From assembly GCF_019393635.1 (NCBI RefSeq), contig NC_057867.1, forward strand, positions 64,111,492-64,175,491: 64,000 nucleotides of DNA, given 5' to 3'. Below are positions 10,603-19,699 of the stretch, piece after piece. This DNA comes from Dromiciops gliroides. Its lineage: Eukaryota; Chordata; Mammalia; Microbiotheria; Microbiotheriidae. How positions within the stretch are numbered: the stretch's first letter is position 1; the number at the start of each line of letters is the position of its first letter. The notes beneath the pieces were generated by a model, which was not told the DNA's origin, did no database searches, and saw only the letters and a program-made list of their open reading frames with translations. The translations under genes were made by a program, and so were the position numbers.

Positions 10603-10890
10603 GCTCAGGGGCAGGCTGGGCTGGATGACCTCAAAGATCTTGGCCAACTTGGCAATGTTTAACAATGTTAAATTGTTCCTGTTATCTGTAACTATATGAC
10701 AGAACAAGACTGCAAATGGTCATTTTGGCCATCTCTGTGTTCACCTGAGGTCATCCAAGGGTCTCCGGATAGATTACTCTCCTAGAGGGTACACCAGGCT
10801 AAAACACTCGAAGCTCCTCGAGGAAAAGAAACATCAGTTTTCAGTTCTGGGTTCACAATTCTAAACACAGAACTTCCAACACAATAGGAA
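10603..10890. other. Unique non-coding DNA
   Basis: Nothing recognised. Confidence 0.4.
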
Positions 10891-10917
10891 CTACTACCGC
10901 TAGGTACTAGCAATAGC

Positions 10918-11115
10918 AATTCCAATGTATGGATAATTGCATGGAAATCCACCACCAAATTGACCTGGGCACCTATGACCTGTGTGATTTAGGACAGTCG
11001 AAACTCTCTGGGCCTCAGTTTCCTCATTTGTAAAAGGGGGATGATAACCCTTACCATGCCTCCCTTGAAGGCTGGTTGTAGCCAAAGTATACAGTAAATC
11101 CTTAGAACACTCTAG
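10918..11115 (+). mobile_element. CORE-SINE with an unusual head
   Basis: The 3' half is MIR-like ('cctcagtttcctcatttgtaaaagggggatgataaccc'). The 5' half is not the usual tRNA-like head: it reads 'ggataattgcatggaaat...aaattgacct' and is closely matched at 13053-13175. Confidence 0.55.
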
Positions 11116-11189
11116 GAATTTGAGCTGTGATTCTTCTTATTATCATCATTATAGAATGAGAGCATTTGAAGAGATGATCTCTGAGGTCC

Positions 11190-11390
11190 CATCCACATTC
11201 TTAATGCTCTTTCCCTCCCAGCCCCCAAATGACATTGCTACTTACCATAATGATCTTTGTATCAACTTCTCTGTGTATGTGTTGTTTCCACTCAGAGGGG
11301 CGGGACTATTTGGTTCTTGTCTTTGTCTCTCCAGGGCCTGCACAGAACTAGGCATATAGTAGGTGGTTTATACTTGTTGACCTTTATATA
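11190..11390 (+). mobile_element. L2 LINE 3' end
   Basis: Contains 'gggactatttggttcttgtc' and 'agaactaggcatatagtagg', typical of the L2 terminus. Confidence 0.6.
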
Positions 11391-12189
11391 CTTTATACTT
11401 GGGCTGCTTGTTGAACTGATAACTCTGTGTTGCCGTGAGCTCAGGGATGACATGTTGATGCACATTGACCCCAGGGCCTCCTCTAGCACCTCTACTTCTC
11501 ATTCTTCTCCAATCCTTAGCTTTGACAAGGTTAGAGATGGGCACCGGACTCATGATCTCATTGATACAGGGAATGCCTTCGATGAATACAGATGGGCACA
11601 TTCTTGGCTACTGAGTGGCATTGAGAGGTTAATGATTTGGTCCAGGTCACGTGGCCACTGTGTATTCATCACTTCCTAGCGAAACAGGCCAGAAAGAAGA
11701 GCCAGGCACAGAAATGCAGCATATTCTTGCTCCGCAATGAAAGCACTTCTAATATGTCAGCTCCCAAAGTCTGTTTCAACTCATTTGCATGCAGCACTTA
11801 AACGTACCTATTAAACATTTTTCTTAGCAATAGCATTCTCTTAGACATTGCATCAGACACAAGCTGCCTCCCTCGGACACTATTTTCACAAACATCCCCC
11901 TGTGACTCCTCCCTTATGATGTTTTAAAGCAACATTGGAAAGCCAAAAGCTTAACAAATTCCCCCCACTGAGCCGGTCTCCAATGGGCAGAGAGAAGCAG
12001 TGCATTGTGAGGGGGGCGGGGCTGCTCTGCTCCCTTACTTCAATGCCCTGAATAGACACAGGGACCTTTGCCCTCTCAAAGGCAACATAGCATTACTGCT
12101 TCTCTTTGGTGCTCCCACCATGGGACAGAGAAGATCCAGGGGAGGCTGAGGGAGCCTGGCCTCAATTCACTAACCCATCTAAAGACTCG
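11391..12189. other. Unique DNA; 11690-11960 is a candidate conserved non-coding element
   Basis: No repeat was recognised. The 11690-11960 part is AT-balanced, has the octamer ATTTGCAT near 11786 and none of the TE landmarks found elsewhere. Conservation is only suspected. Confidence 0.3.
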
Positions 12190-12254
12190 CTGTCCAAGTA
12201 TCAGGCTAGCTTTGGAATTGGAGAACCTGGAATGGAATTCCACTGCTGCCACTT

Positions 12255-12401
12255 AATAATAGCACCTACAGGGGCAGCTGGGTGGTGCAGTGGATAGAGC
12301 ACCGGCCCTGGATTCAGGAGGACCTGAGTTCAAATCTGGCCTCAAACATTTGACACTTACTAGCTATGTGACCCTGGGCAAGTCACTTAACCCCCATTGC
12401 C

Positions 12402-12468
<67 letters not shown>

Positions 12469-12475
12469 CACCTAC
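12255..12475 (+). mobile_element. WSINE1-type SINE with (AAT)n tail inside a MIR
   Basis: The body is 12271-12401 (ggggcagctgggtgg ... cccattgcc), with A box TGGTGCAGTGG and B box GAGTTCAAATC. The tail is an (AAT)n array instead of poly-A. The target sequence aataatagcacctac (12255-12269) reappears as aataacaacacctac (12461-12475). Confidence 0.9.
12402..12465. repeat. (AAT)n microsatellite grown on a SINE tail
   Basis: About 21 uninterrupted AAT units directly after the SINE body. It encodes the poly-asparagine run in a plus-strand frame, which is not a gene. Confidence 0.97.
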
Positions 12476-12610
12476 CTCCCAGGGGTGTTTTCTTTTTATG
12501 AGATAAATTTGAGGGTTAATTTGTTAAGCTTTTGGCTTTAAAATGAGAGAATATTTGGAAAGCATACAGCATAGCGACCTTATGCATAGTAGGTGTTTAA
12601 TTTGTTTCCC

Positions 12611-12650
12611 TTCTTTCTTTCTATCCATCTATCCATCTATCCATCCATCC
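12611..12650. repeat. (TCTA/CCAT)n microsatellite
   Basis: Short TTTC then CTATCCAT run at the MIR end. Confidence 0.85.
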
Positions 12651-12669
12651 AATTCTAAATCTATGGTGC

Positions 12670-12800
12670 TATGGCAGGGACCCTAGTGGCAATTTAGATC
12701 AACTCCCTTATTGAACAGAGGAGGACACTTCCCCGTGGTAGGGAAGTGATTTGCTCAAGGTCACACATAAGTGAGTAGTAAAACAAAAGTCTTACTGGTG
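12670..12800 (-). mobile_element. MIR-type SINE fragment, weak
   Basis: Contains 'agggaagtgatttgctcaaggtcacac', the reversed CORE phrase. Confidence 0.45.
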
Positions 12801-12944
12801 CCCAAGCTTTGCCTGGGGTTGAAATTCTCTCTTCTATGTTGTGGGGTCTTTTGAGGTCAGGCATTTTTATGGACTTTGCACAGAAATCTTTTCTCCCTTT
12901 GTTGCTAGAGGCCAGGGCAGATTAGATTTGACTCTAACTTGGGG

Positions 12945-13290
12945 TCAGTAGGTGGAGCTGCAGTGGACAGAGCACTGGACCTGGAGTCAGGAAGATTTAT
13001 CTTCCTGAGTTCAAATCAGGCTTCAGACACTTCTTAGCTTTGTGACCCTGGCTAATTCCAAAATATAAATAATTGCATGGAAATGAAGCACAAAATTGAC
13101 CTTTGGACACATTGGCTGTGTGATTTAGGACACTTAAATCTCTCTGAGTCTCAGTTTCCTCATCTGTAAGATGAGCTAGAGCAGAAAATGGCAAACCACA
13201 CCAGTATCTCTGCCAGGAAAACTCCAAACGGGGTCAAAGAGAGTCAGACAGGACTGAAACGACTAAACAATAGCAACAAAAGAACAGAAT
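12945..13290 (+). mobile_element. tRNA-headed SINE with BovB-like tail and inserted second SINE core
   Basis: The head reads 'ctgcagtggacagagcactgg' with B box GAGTTCAAATC and 'agctttgtgaccctgg'. At 13053 it passes into the unusual block also found at 10918 and then 'ctcagtttcctcatctgtaag'. The 3' end, 'aatggcaaaccacaccagtatctctgcc', 'gggtcaaagagagtcagac' and 'gactgaaacgactaaacaat', resembles the 3' end of RTE/BovB LINEs. The same tail is at 32705 in reverse. Confidence 0.75.
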
Positions 13291-13294
13291 TAAC

Positions 13295-13660
13295 TCTGCA
13301 CCAATGCTTTGAGTCAAATTTTCCATAAATACCAACTGTGTCCACAGGTATGGACTCTGAGCCATGTTTCTAGTAATGGGGATCACACCAGGAACAGGCT
13401 CCCCCTGCCTCTCTGTTTATTACTAACTGTTCTTCAGGAAGGTGAGATCCCTGATCGATGGACCTTAGATAAGAGGCTGCTTTGCTGCCACCTCCAAATC
13501 ACAGTCACAAAACGACAGAGTGAAACAGGACCTCAGAAGCCCACCTAGTCCCACCTGTGTCGTAACAAAAATATTCTCCTCCATATCCCCAAGCGTTCAT
13601 CCAGCCTTTTCCTTGGAGACTTAAAGTTCTAAAGACAAAGCACTAACCTCCTGAGGGAGC
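13295..13660. other. Unique non-coding DNA
   Basis: Nothing recognised. Confidence 0.4.
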
Positions 13661-13662
13661 TC

Positions 13663-13905
13663 AAGATGAGCAGTGGATAGTACCCTGGGCCTGGAATCAG
13701 GCAGACCAGAGTTCAAATCTGACCTCAGGCATTTTAGTAGCTGGGCAAATCACTTAACCTCTGTCTGCTTCAGTTTCCTGTTCCATAAGATGGAGATAAT
13801 AATAATAGCACTTACCTCCTGGAGTTGTTGTGAGGATAAAATGAGATAAAATTTGTAAAGTACTTTGCAATATAAATGCCAGTTCTTATTATGAATAATA
13901 ATAAT
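13663..13905 (+). mobile_element. MIR-type SINE
   Basis: Near full length: 'gagcagtggatagtaccctgggcc', B box GAGTTCAAATC, 'cttcagtttcctgttccataagatgg', 'cttacctcctggagttgttgtgagg', 'gtaaagtactttgcaatat'. Confidence 0.8.
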
Positions 13906-14019
13906 CCATTTTTCTTTCCCACAGGGGAAGCATTCTGATTGCTTCACAAAGGGGACTGCCTTCTATCTTCCCTTGGGGTGGGTCTCTAAATCCTGTCATT
14001 TAATGATAACTATAATGAT

Positions 14020-14265
14020 AATAAAACGAATGATAGCATTTATATAGCACTTTAGGTTGGCAAAGCACTTCCCGAGTATTATCTCATTTTATCCTCACAA
14101 CAACCCTGGAAGGTAGGTGCCATTATTACTCCCATTTTACAGTTGAGAGAACTGAGGCAGACAGAGATTATGTGACTTGCCCATGGCCCCCCTGCTAGAA
14201 GTATCTGAATCTGAATTTGAACCCAGGTCTTCCTGACTCCCAGCAGTCTTGCCCGCTGCAGCCCT
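14020..14265 (-). mobile_element. MIR-type SINE
   Basis: Near full length in reverse: 'ggcaaagcacttcccgag', 'cctcacaacaaccctgg', 'gagaactgaggcagac', 'tgacttgcccatgg', 'tttgaacccaggtcttcctgac'. Confidence 0.82.
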
Positions 14266-15309
14266 TAGCTTCTTTCAAAGTCCACACAACCTTGATTCAG
14301 CGTACCACCAAAACCCTGTCGAAGTTGCATCATGTCCAAGAATTCTTTCCCAAATATGCCAGCCCGGCAGTAGCTCTCTCTTCTGAAGAGCAGAAGGAAA
14401 CCTGGTATTTGCTGTGGACCTCTAATCCCAGACAATACATGCAGGCTCAGGAGGGAGGCAGAGATGGGATCCCACTCTCCCAGGGACCTAGGTGACAAGA
14501 CAGCTCAGAGTAACTACCATGGGCATTGGCAGACAGCCATCAGTGCTGCTTCCTGCGCCTACTGCTCAGAGATGAAGAGGCAGGCACCACCCTACTGGAC
14601 TCTGCCGCTAGCTGGGATACTTTGTGCAGACAGCTGGAGCTCCATGGCGGGGGGCGGTCCAGGAGCTGCCGAGTCCATGCCTGAGGGGCCTCCCCATGGG
14701 ACTGCATTCACTCTGCCAGGTCCCCTTGCTCTCCTCTGCTTGTCTCTGTGACCAAGGGCATATGTCTACTCCTGGTAAGCAGAGTGCTAGGAAGTGTCCA
14801 CTGGAGCAGAGGTGGTAGAAGAGAACAGGGAAGGGAGGGCAGCCAGCACCACATTTGTGCCCGAACTTGTCCTGGCACTTGAGAAAGGAGCAAGACATCT
14901 ATTCTCAGAGACCTGAAAATAGTGTTGCTGGACTCTTCACATAAGCAAGGAGAGGGTTCCAGGGGACAATTCCCTCAGAGGGAAATCATGTCTATATTGA
15001 TATTGAGGTGCTGGGCCTGTGGCTTCATTCCTCGAGTAAGTTTGCCTTCATGCTGCAGACAAGGCCCATGTGGTAAAAGGGAAAGCAGGACCCTGGCCAT
15101 GAGAAGCCGAGGGGGAGGGAGCTAACTAGGTGCTAGCTGACCTGCCTCCCAGGGGGCCTTGGCTGTAATGAAGTGTCTTGAGCATATGGGCCTGCTGCTG
15201 CTGCCTAATTGGTAGAGCTTGACCTGGTGGCTGAGGCACTCCCAAGTCCCAGTTCAGCATCCCTGAGGACAGCTAGCAACCTCCTGGATGGCCTACCAGG
15301 AGCATACAG
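14266..15309. other. Unique non-coding DNA
   Basis: GC-moderate sequence with several short overlapping frames on both strands (60-96 residues), none with a domain, signal peptide or codon pattern I trust. Confidence 0.4.
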
Positions 15310-15314
15310 GCAGA

Positions 15315-15432
15315 GTCCCTGCAGTACCTTGAGCAAGTCACTGTCCATCTCTGGGCCTAGACATCTTCATCAGTGAAATGACAGATGAACTATTAGAGGC
15401 CTTCTGGTTCTGACATCCCATGATTCTAAGTC
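15315..15432 (+). mobile_element. MIR/MON-like SINE fragment
   Basis: Contains 'ccttgagcaagtcactgtcc', 'catctctgggcctag' and 'ggccttctggttctgac'. Confidence 0.5.
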
Positions 15433-15504
15433 TCCACACCTGTAAAATTGGGGGGCATGAAGGAAACGCTCTCCATGGCCTCAGAGGGTGATGCTATCCA
15501 ATTG

Positions 15505-15615
15505 TCTTCTGAGCTGCTTCACCTCCCTGGGCCTCAGCTCCCTCAGATATAGAATGACAGGCTTGGAGAAGATGGTGCCCACGGCCCCTTTCACATCACA
15601 TTCTATGATTCAGGA
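15505..15615 (+). mobile_element. MIR/MON-like SINE fragment
   Basis: Contains 'cacctccctgggcctcagc', 'atatagaatgacaggcttgg' and 'cacattctatgattcag'. Confidence 0.5.
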
Positions 15616-15799
15616 CCGAGGACAACAGAAAAGGCGAGAGCAAGAATAGGAAGAAGGGGAAAATAGAATATGCCCACAAAAGATTTGCACCATGACCATG
15701 CCATGTACTCAGCACCAAACAAAAGGCATCCAGTGTAAGTGGGGCAGGATGTCAGAGAAGGTGCTAAGCATTGTAGGCCAGCCTGGGAAGGCTTTCATG

Positions 15800-15804
15800 G
15801 TGTG

Positions 15805-15846
<42 letters not shown>
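15800..15846. repeat. (TG)n microsatellite
   Basis: About 20 TG units. Confidence 0.95.
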
Positions 15847-15848
<2 letters not shown>

Positions 15849-15852
15849 GGAT

Positions 15853-16045
15853 GTAGTATGGAATGGTGGAAAGAGCAAGAGATTTTGAGGCAGAGGACTT
15901 GGGTTTAAATCTCAGCTCTTCTACTTGCCATGTGACCTTGGACAAGTCACTTTTCTTCCCTGGGCTTCAGTCTCCTCTTCAGTAAAATGATGGCGAGGGG
16001 GAGAACCAGATGGCATTTAAGATCCTTTCCAACTCCTAATTTATG
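15853..16045 (+). mobile_element. MIR/MON-like SINE
   Basis: Contains 'gaatggtggaaagagcaagag', 'ttgggtttaaatctcagc', 'atgtgaccttggacaagtcac', 'tcagtctcctcttcagtaaaatg' and 'aagatcctttccaactcc'. Confidence 0.75.
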
Positions 16046-16188
16046 AGCTGAAGCTTTAAGAAGGGCAGGAGTTTCAAAAGTAGAAAATCAGGGATAGGTT
16101 GAATGGGAAAAATATTTTATCAAACTTATCTGCTGAGGGTTTGGTATCTATCTGCCTGCCTGTCTTTCTGTTTATATATCTACCTATC

Positions 16189-16223
<35 letters not shown>

Positions 16224-16242
16224 GTATGTGTATATATATAAT
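16189..16242. repeat. (CA)n(TA)n compound microsatellite
   Basis: Alternating purine-pyrimidine run, CA then TA then TATG. Confidence 0.92.
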
Positions 16243-17165
16243 ACATTTGACAAATAGCCATTTTCCAATAGATAAATTGTCAAAAGATACAAAACATTTA
16301 CAACCACATGAAAAATGCTCCAAATCACTAATAATAAGAGAAATGCCAATCAAGACAACCCAAAGACTTCATTTCAAAGCCTTTAAATTGGCAAAGATGA
16401 CAAAAATGGCAACACTCAATGCTGGAGGAGTTGTAAACAGATAGGCACACCGACACATTGTTGGTGAAGCTGTGAAATGGTATAACCATTTGGGAAAACA
16501 ATTTGGAAGTATGTAAATAAAGTGACCAAAATGTCTATACCCTTTGAGCCAGAGATTCTGTTACTGAGATTATATCCAAGGAAACCATTGATTAGGGGGG
16601 GAAATCCCATATATTCCAAAAGATTTATAGCAGCACTTTTTTTGATAGCTAAAAATTGGAAACAAAATAGATGACCATCAATTGGAAAATGGCTAAACAA
16701 ATTGTGGTATATGAATGTAGTGGAATATCACTATGCTGTACTAAATGATGTGTGTGATGAATACAGAGAAGCATAGAAACATCTACACTAACTGATGCAG
16801 AGTGAAGTTAAATAGAGCCAAGAAAACAATAGGCACAGTAACTACAACAATGCAAATGACAGAGCAACCACCCAAAAAAAATCAAAGGAGAACATAACAA
16901 TATTAAAGCTCAGATAAAACTTGAATGAGGAGAAATTAGAGGACAACCCCCCCCCCCAAGCTACCCCTTCATGGAGGTGGGATGCTCACAGTTATAACAT
17001 GTGGTACATGTTTTCAGACTTTTCTAATACATCCATCAGTTGTGCTGACTTTTTTTCTCTCTTAAAAATATTATTTGTTATGCGGGATGTTTCTCTGGAA
17101 GGAGGAGGGAGAGGGACACTTGGGATAACTATGGTGATGTAAGAAACAGAAAATATCAATGAAAA
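16243..17165 (+). mobile_element. L1 LINE, 3' end
   Basis: Matches the marsupial L1 terminal region in order: 'atagccattttccaatagat', 'cacatgaaaaatgctcc', 'taagagaaatgccaatc', 'gaaatggtataacc', 'ccctttgagccagagattc', 'tatagcagcactttttttg', 'gaccatcaattggaaaatgg', 'acaaattgtggtatatgaatg'. It ends with a T-rich 3' part (17040-17165). It is diverged with no long frame, so it is an old inactive copy. Confidence 0.85.
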
Positions 17166-17173
17166 TGGCTTTT

Positions 17174-17505
17174 AAAAAGTCAGGGATGGGGGCAGCTAGG
17201 TGGCACAGTGGATAGAGCACCGACCCTGGAGTCAGGAGTACCTGAGTTTAGATCCGGCCTCAGACACATAACACTTACTAGCTGTGTGACCCTGGGCAAG
17301 TCACTTAACCCCAATTGCCTCACTAAAAAAAAAAGGGGGGGGTGGCTAAGTGGTGCAGTGGATAGAGCACCGGCCCTGAATTCAGGAGTACCTGAGTTCA
17401 AATCCGGCCTCAGACACTTAACACTTACTAGCTGTGTGACCCTGGGCAAGTCACTTAACCCCAATTGCCTCACCAAAAAAGAAAAAAAAAAAGAGTTAGG
17501 GATGG
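17174..17505 (+). mobile_element. Tandem pair of WSINE1-type SINEs sharing one outer duplication
   Basis: The first copy is 17188-17334 and the second about 17335-17492; each has a full head (A and B boxes) and the 'gcaagtcacttaacccc' 3' end. The sequence 'gtcagggatggg' precedes the pair and 'gttagggatggg' follows it, so the outer flanks duplicate once around both. Only an A10/G8 junction separates them. Confidence 0.9.
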
Positions 17506-18590
17506 GAGTGGGTAGGAAGAGGGGAGCCTCACTGAGGCCTCAGAATGCTAGGCTGACAGTGTGGGAGAAGGGCAGAGTAGGGTTAGAGCTGGTCTCTGGG
17601 CATGTGAATGTGGCAGTGGCCTACCAGACTCATTGGGGAAGGTGAGGAGCTCATGCTGGAAGAAGCCAAGCTGACATTTACAGCATGAGGCAAGGTGTGA
17701 CAGCTGCCTTCTCTCCTCCAGGCAGTGCCCAGTTATTCCTCCAATTTCTCCCTTGAGCAAGAATGTCCAGCCTGGGAGCTGAAAATAAAAACATGTTAAA
17801 AGAAAGATTGGAAGGTTTCAAAGAAAGGCTTTTAAATCTGAGGCCATTGTCTTGGTGTTGTCTGCTTCTGAGACATAGTGAGTGACCGAGACTCCAAGAT
17901 GAATTAGGAGGAAAATATACTGAAAGCTTGCTTTCTTACTCCAATGGCCAGCACAAGGGAATGTCCTTGGAGGGCCACGCATTAGGCATAATTGGCATCA
18001 CTTAGCAGGGATGCTGGCCTTTGTGTGTCCCATGGGTGGCACAATCTATCTTCTTTCCATTTAGCCTGTTCTCTTTGGGAAAAAGCATTCTTGCAAATAA
18101 TTTCATTATTTTTTTAATGGAAAAAACTATAAATCAATGAAAGCAGCTGCTGAATGCATTTCTCCCTTCTGGGGTGAGCCAGGCTGAAAATAAAATTTAA
18201 AAAAACCCCAACTAAGTCCAGAACTTTGCCTTGAAGGGAGAAACAAATTCCAACTTAGCTGAAGGCACTTCCAGAGATGCCTTCAAGGTCAAAGGAGAGT
18301 GACCATGGCCTGCTCTCTCCACAGGGCTTGGGCCCTGGGACCAGCTGCTGTCCTAGGTACCCCAGTCTTGAGAGGCTGAAAGGGAAAATAGCCTGGCCCC
18401 AGGGCCCTCTGCAGAAATATGCAATGCAGGCCTCCTGCAGGTTTGGGGCCCAGGATTGCAATGCAGCAGCTCAAGCTCTCTTCTCTTAAGGAAAGGAGAC
18501 ATTCTGAAGGCACATTCATGATGTCCAGGAGGTAGCTCCCAGAGATGGGTTATCCCAGGAGTCATAGGGAAGGCCACAGGACCTGGAATG
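17506..18590. other. Unique DNA; 18040-18200 is AT-rich and a candidate conserved element
   Basis: No TE landmarks were found. The 18040-18200 block contains 'gcaaataatttcattatttt' and 'aatcaatgaaagcagctgctg', with low CpG. Short frames at 18255-18637 overlap on both strands and carry no domain. Confidence 0.35.
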
Positions 18591-18594
18591 AACC

Positions 18595-18670
18595 ATGGGA
18601 AAAGAGATTTCAAGCTGGAAGGAACCTTGGAGAACATCTAGCCTAACTCTTTGGTTTTTATTTTAAGAAT
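18595..18670 (-). mobile_element. MIR/MON-like SINE fragment
   Basis: Contains 'caagctggaaggaaccttgg' and 'aacatctagcctaactc', the marsupial 'labelled unit' that precedes a reversed MIR core. Confidence 0.45.
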
Positions 18671-19019
18671 AGAGGCATAAGTAGCAGTTGTTGCTGCTGA
18701 GGTAAGTCGGGCAAAGCTTAGGTATATTTTAAAGACAAATTCAGTTGATTAGGGAAGAGAGGACCTGGAGATCTAAGGCCTTATGGGGAGGATAGAACTG
18801 GAACACTCTTGGGCAAGGAAAGTTACTGAGTGGGAAGGAGGAGGAAAAGGGAAGCAATGTAGGATTAAACTGGGAAGGGACTCACCTGGGATGTAGCCTT
18901 CAAGCAACTTCCTAGTTAAGATATTATTCTTGCCAGTCAGGTACTTCGATTAGTTATTTCCACAGTGAAGTTGGTGTGTAAACATTCAATTTCAGTGCCC
19001 TAGGACAAAATCCTAGTCG
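18671..19019. other. Unique non-coding DNA
   Basis: Nothing recognised. Confidence 0.4.
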
Positions 19020-19150
19020 CCCTACCCTAGTTATAGCTCTTAGAGGAGAAAGCTGAGGCTCAGAGAGGAAGGAAGCTTGCACTGGGACATGAAGCTAGTA
19101 AATATTGGAAGCAGCTTTTGAATCTCAGTTTTCTGATTCCTCATCTTCAG
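19020..19150 (-). mobile_element. MIR-type SINE fragment
   Basis: Contains 'agctgaggctcagagagg' and 'ttttgaatctcagttttctg'. Confidence 0.5.
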
Positions 19151-19523
19151 TTTTTTCCTCTGCCCTAGCTCCTCAGGGTTTGGATCCAAGTATAAACACT
19201 AACAAAAATGCTTCTGTGCCAGATAGGGGGCAGTCACCACTAACAGTGATGCCCCTATCCCCTTTTGTGTTGCGGGCTGTCATTAAAAATGGCTTGGATT
19301 CTCTTGGCTTTTCCTCCTGGTCCTTAGGTTACATGACCTTGGTTTTAGCAGGCTAAGGGAGAATGTCACCGCACTGAATAGGCAGCCTGTGTTTTTCTGT
19401 CTTGGGGTTGCCTCTCCATAGTCTCACTCCACCTTCTTGACTCAGTCTACTCTGCTTGTCCTTTCCTTTGCCTTCTCCTTCTCTCTCCACCTGGCATGGG
19501 CCAGGGCTGGACTCAGAGGAATT

Positions 19524-19696
19524 AAGAACTGGGGCAAGGAGGCAGCTAAGTGGTGCAGTGGATAAAGCACCGGCCCTGGATTCAGAAGGACCTGAGTTCA
19601 GATCCAGCCTCAGACACTTGACACTTCCTAGCTGTGTAACCCTGGGCAAGTCACTTAACCCTCATTGCCCAACCCAAAAAAAGAACCGGGGCAGGG
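19524..19696 (+). mobile_element. WSINE1-type SINE with target-site duplication
   Basis: The body is 19540-19680, with A box TGGTGCAGTGG and B box GAGTTCAGATCC. Flanks aagaactggggcaagg (19524-19539) and aagaaccggggcaggg (19681-19696) differ at two of 16 positions. Confidence 0.92.
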
Positions 19697-19699
19697 GGA

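Larger units (their letters stand above)
12190..12640 (+). mobile_element. MIR-type SINE interrupted by a WSINE1-type SINE
   Basis: The MIR runs 'ggaattggagaacctggaatgg' ... 'cttaataatagcacctac', is broken at 12270, and resumes at 12470 with 'cacctacctcccaggggtg', 'tatgagataaatttg' and 'tatgcatagtaggtgtttaa'. Confidence 0.75.

Noticed and set aside
14266-14900. Cluster of overlapping frames on both strands
   Set aside because: Mutual shadows in GC-moderate DNA without domains or splice structure.
19220-19240. Possible CTCF site (ccagatagggggcag)
   Set aside because: One base longer than the core consensus and no supporting flanking motif.
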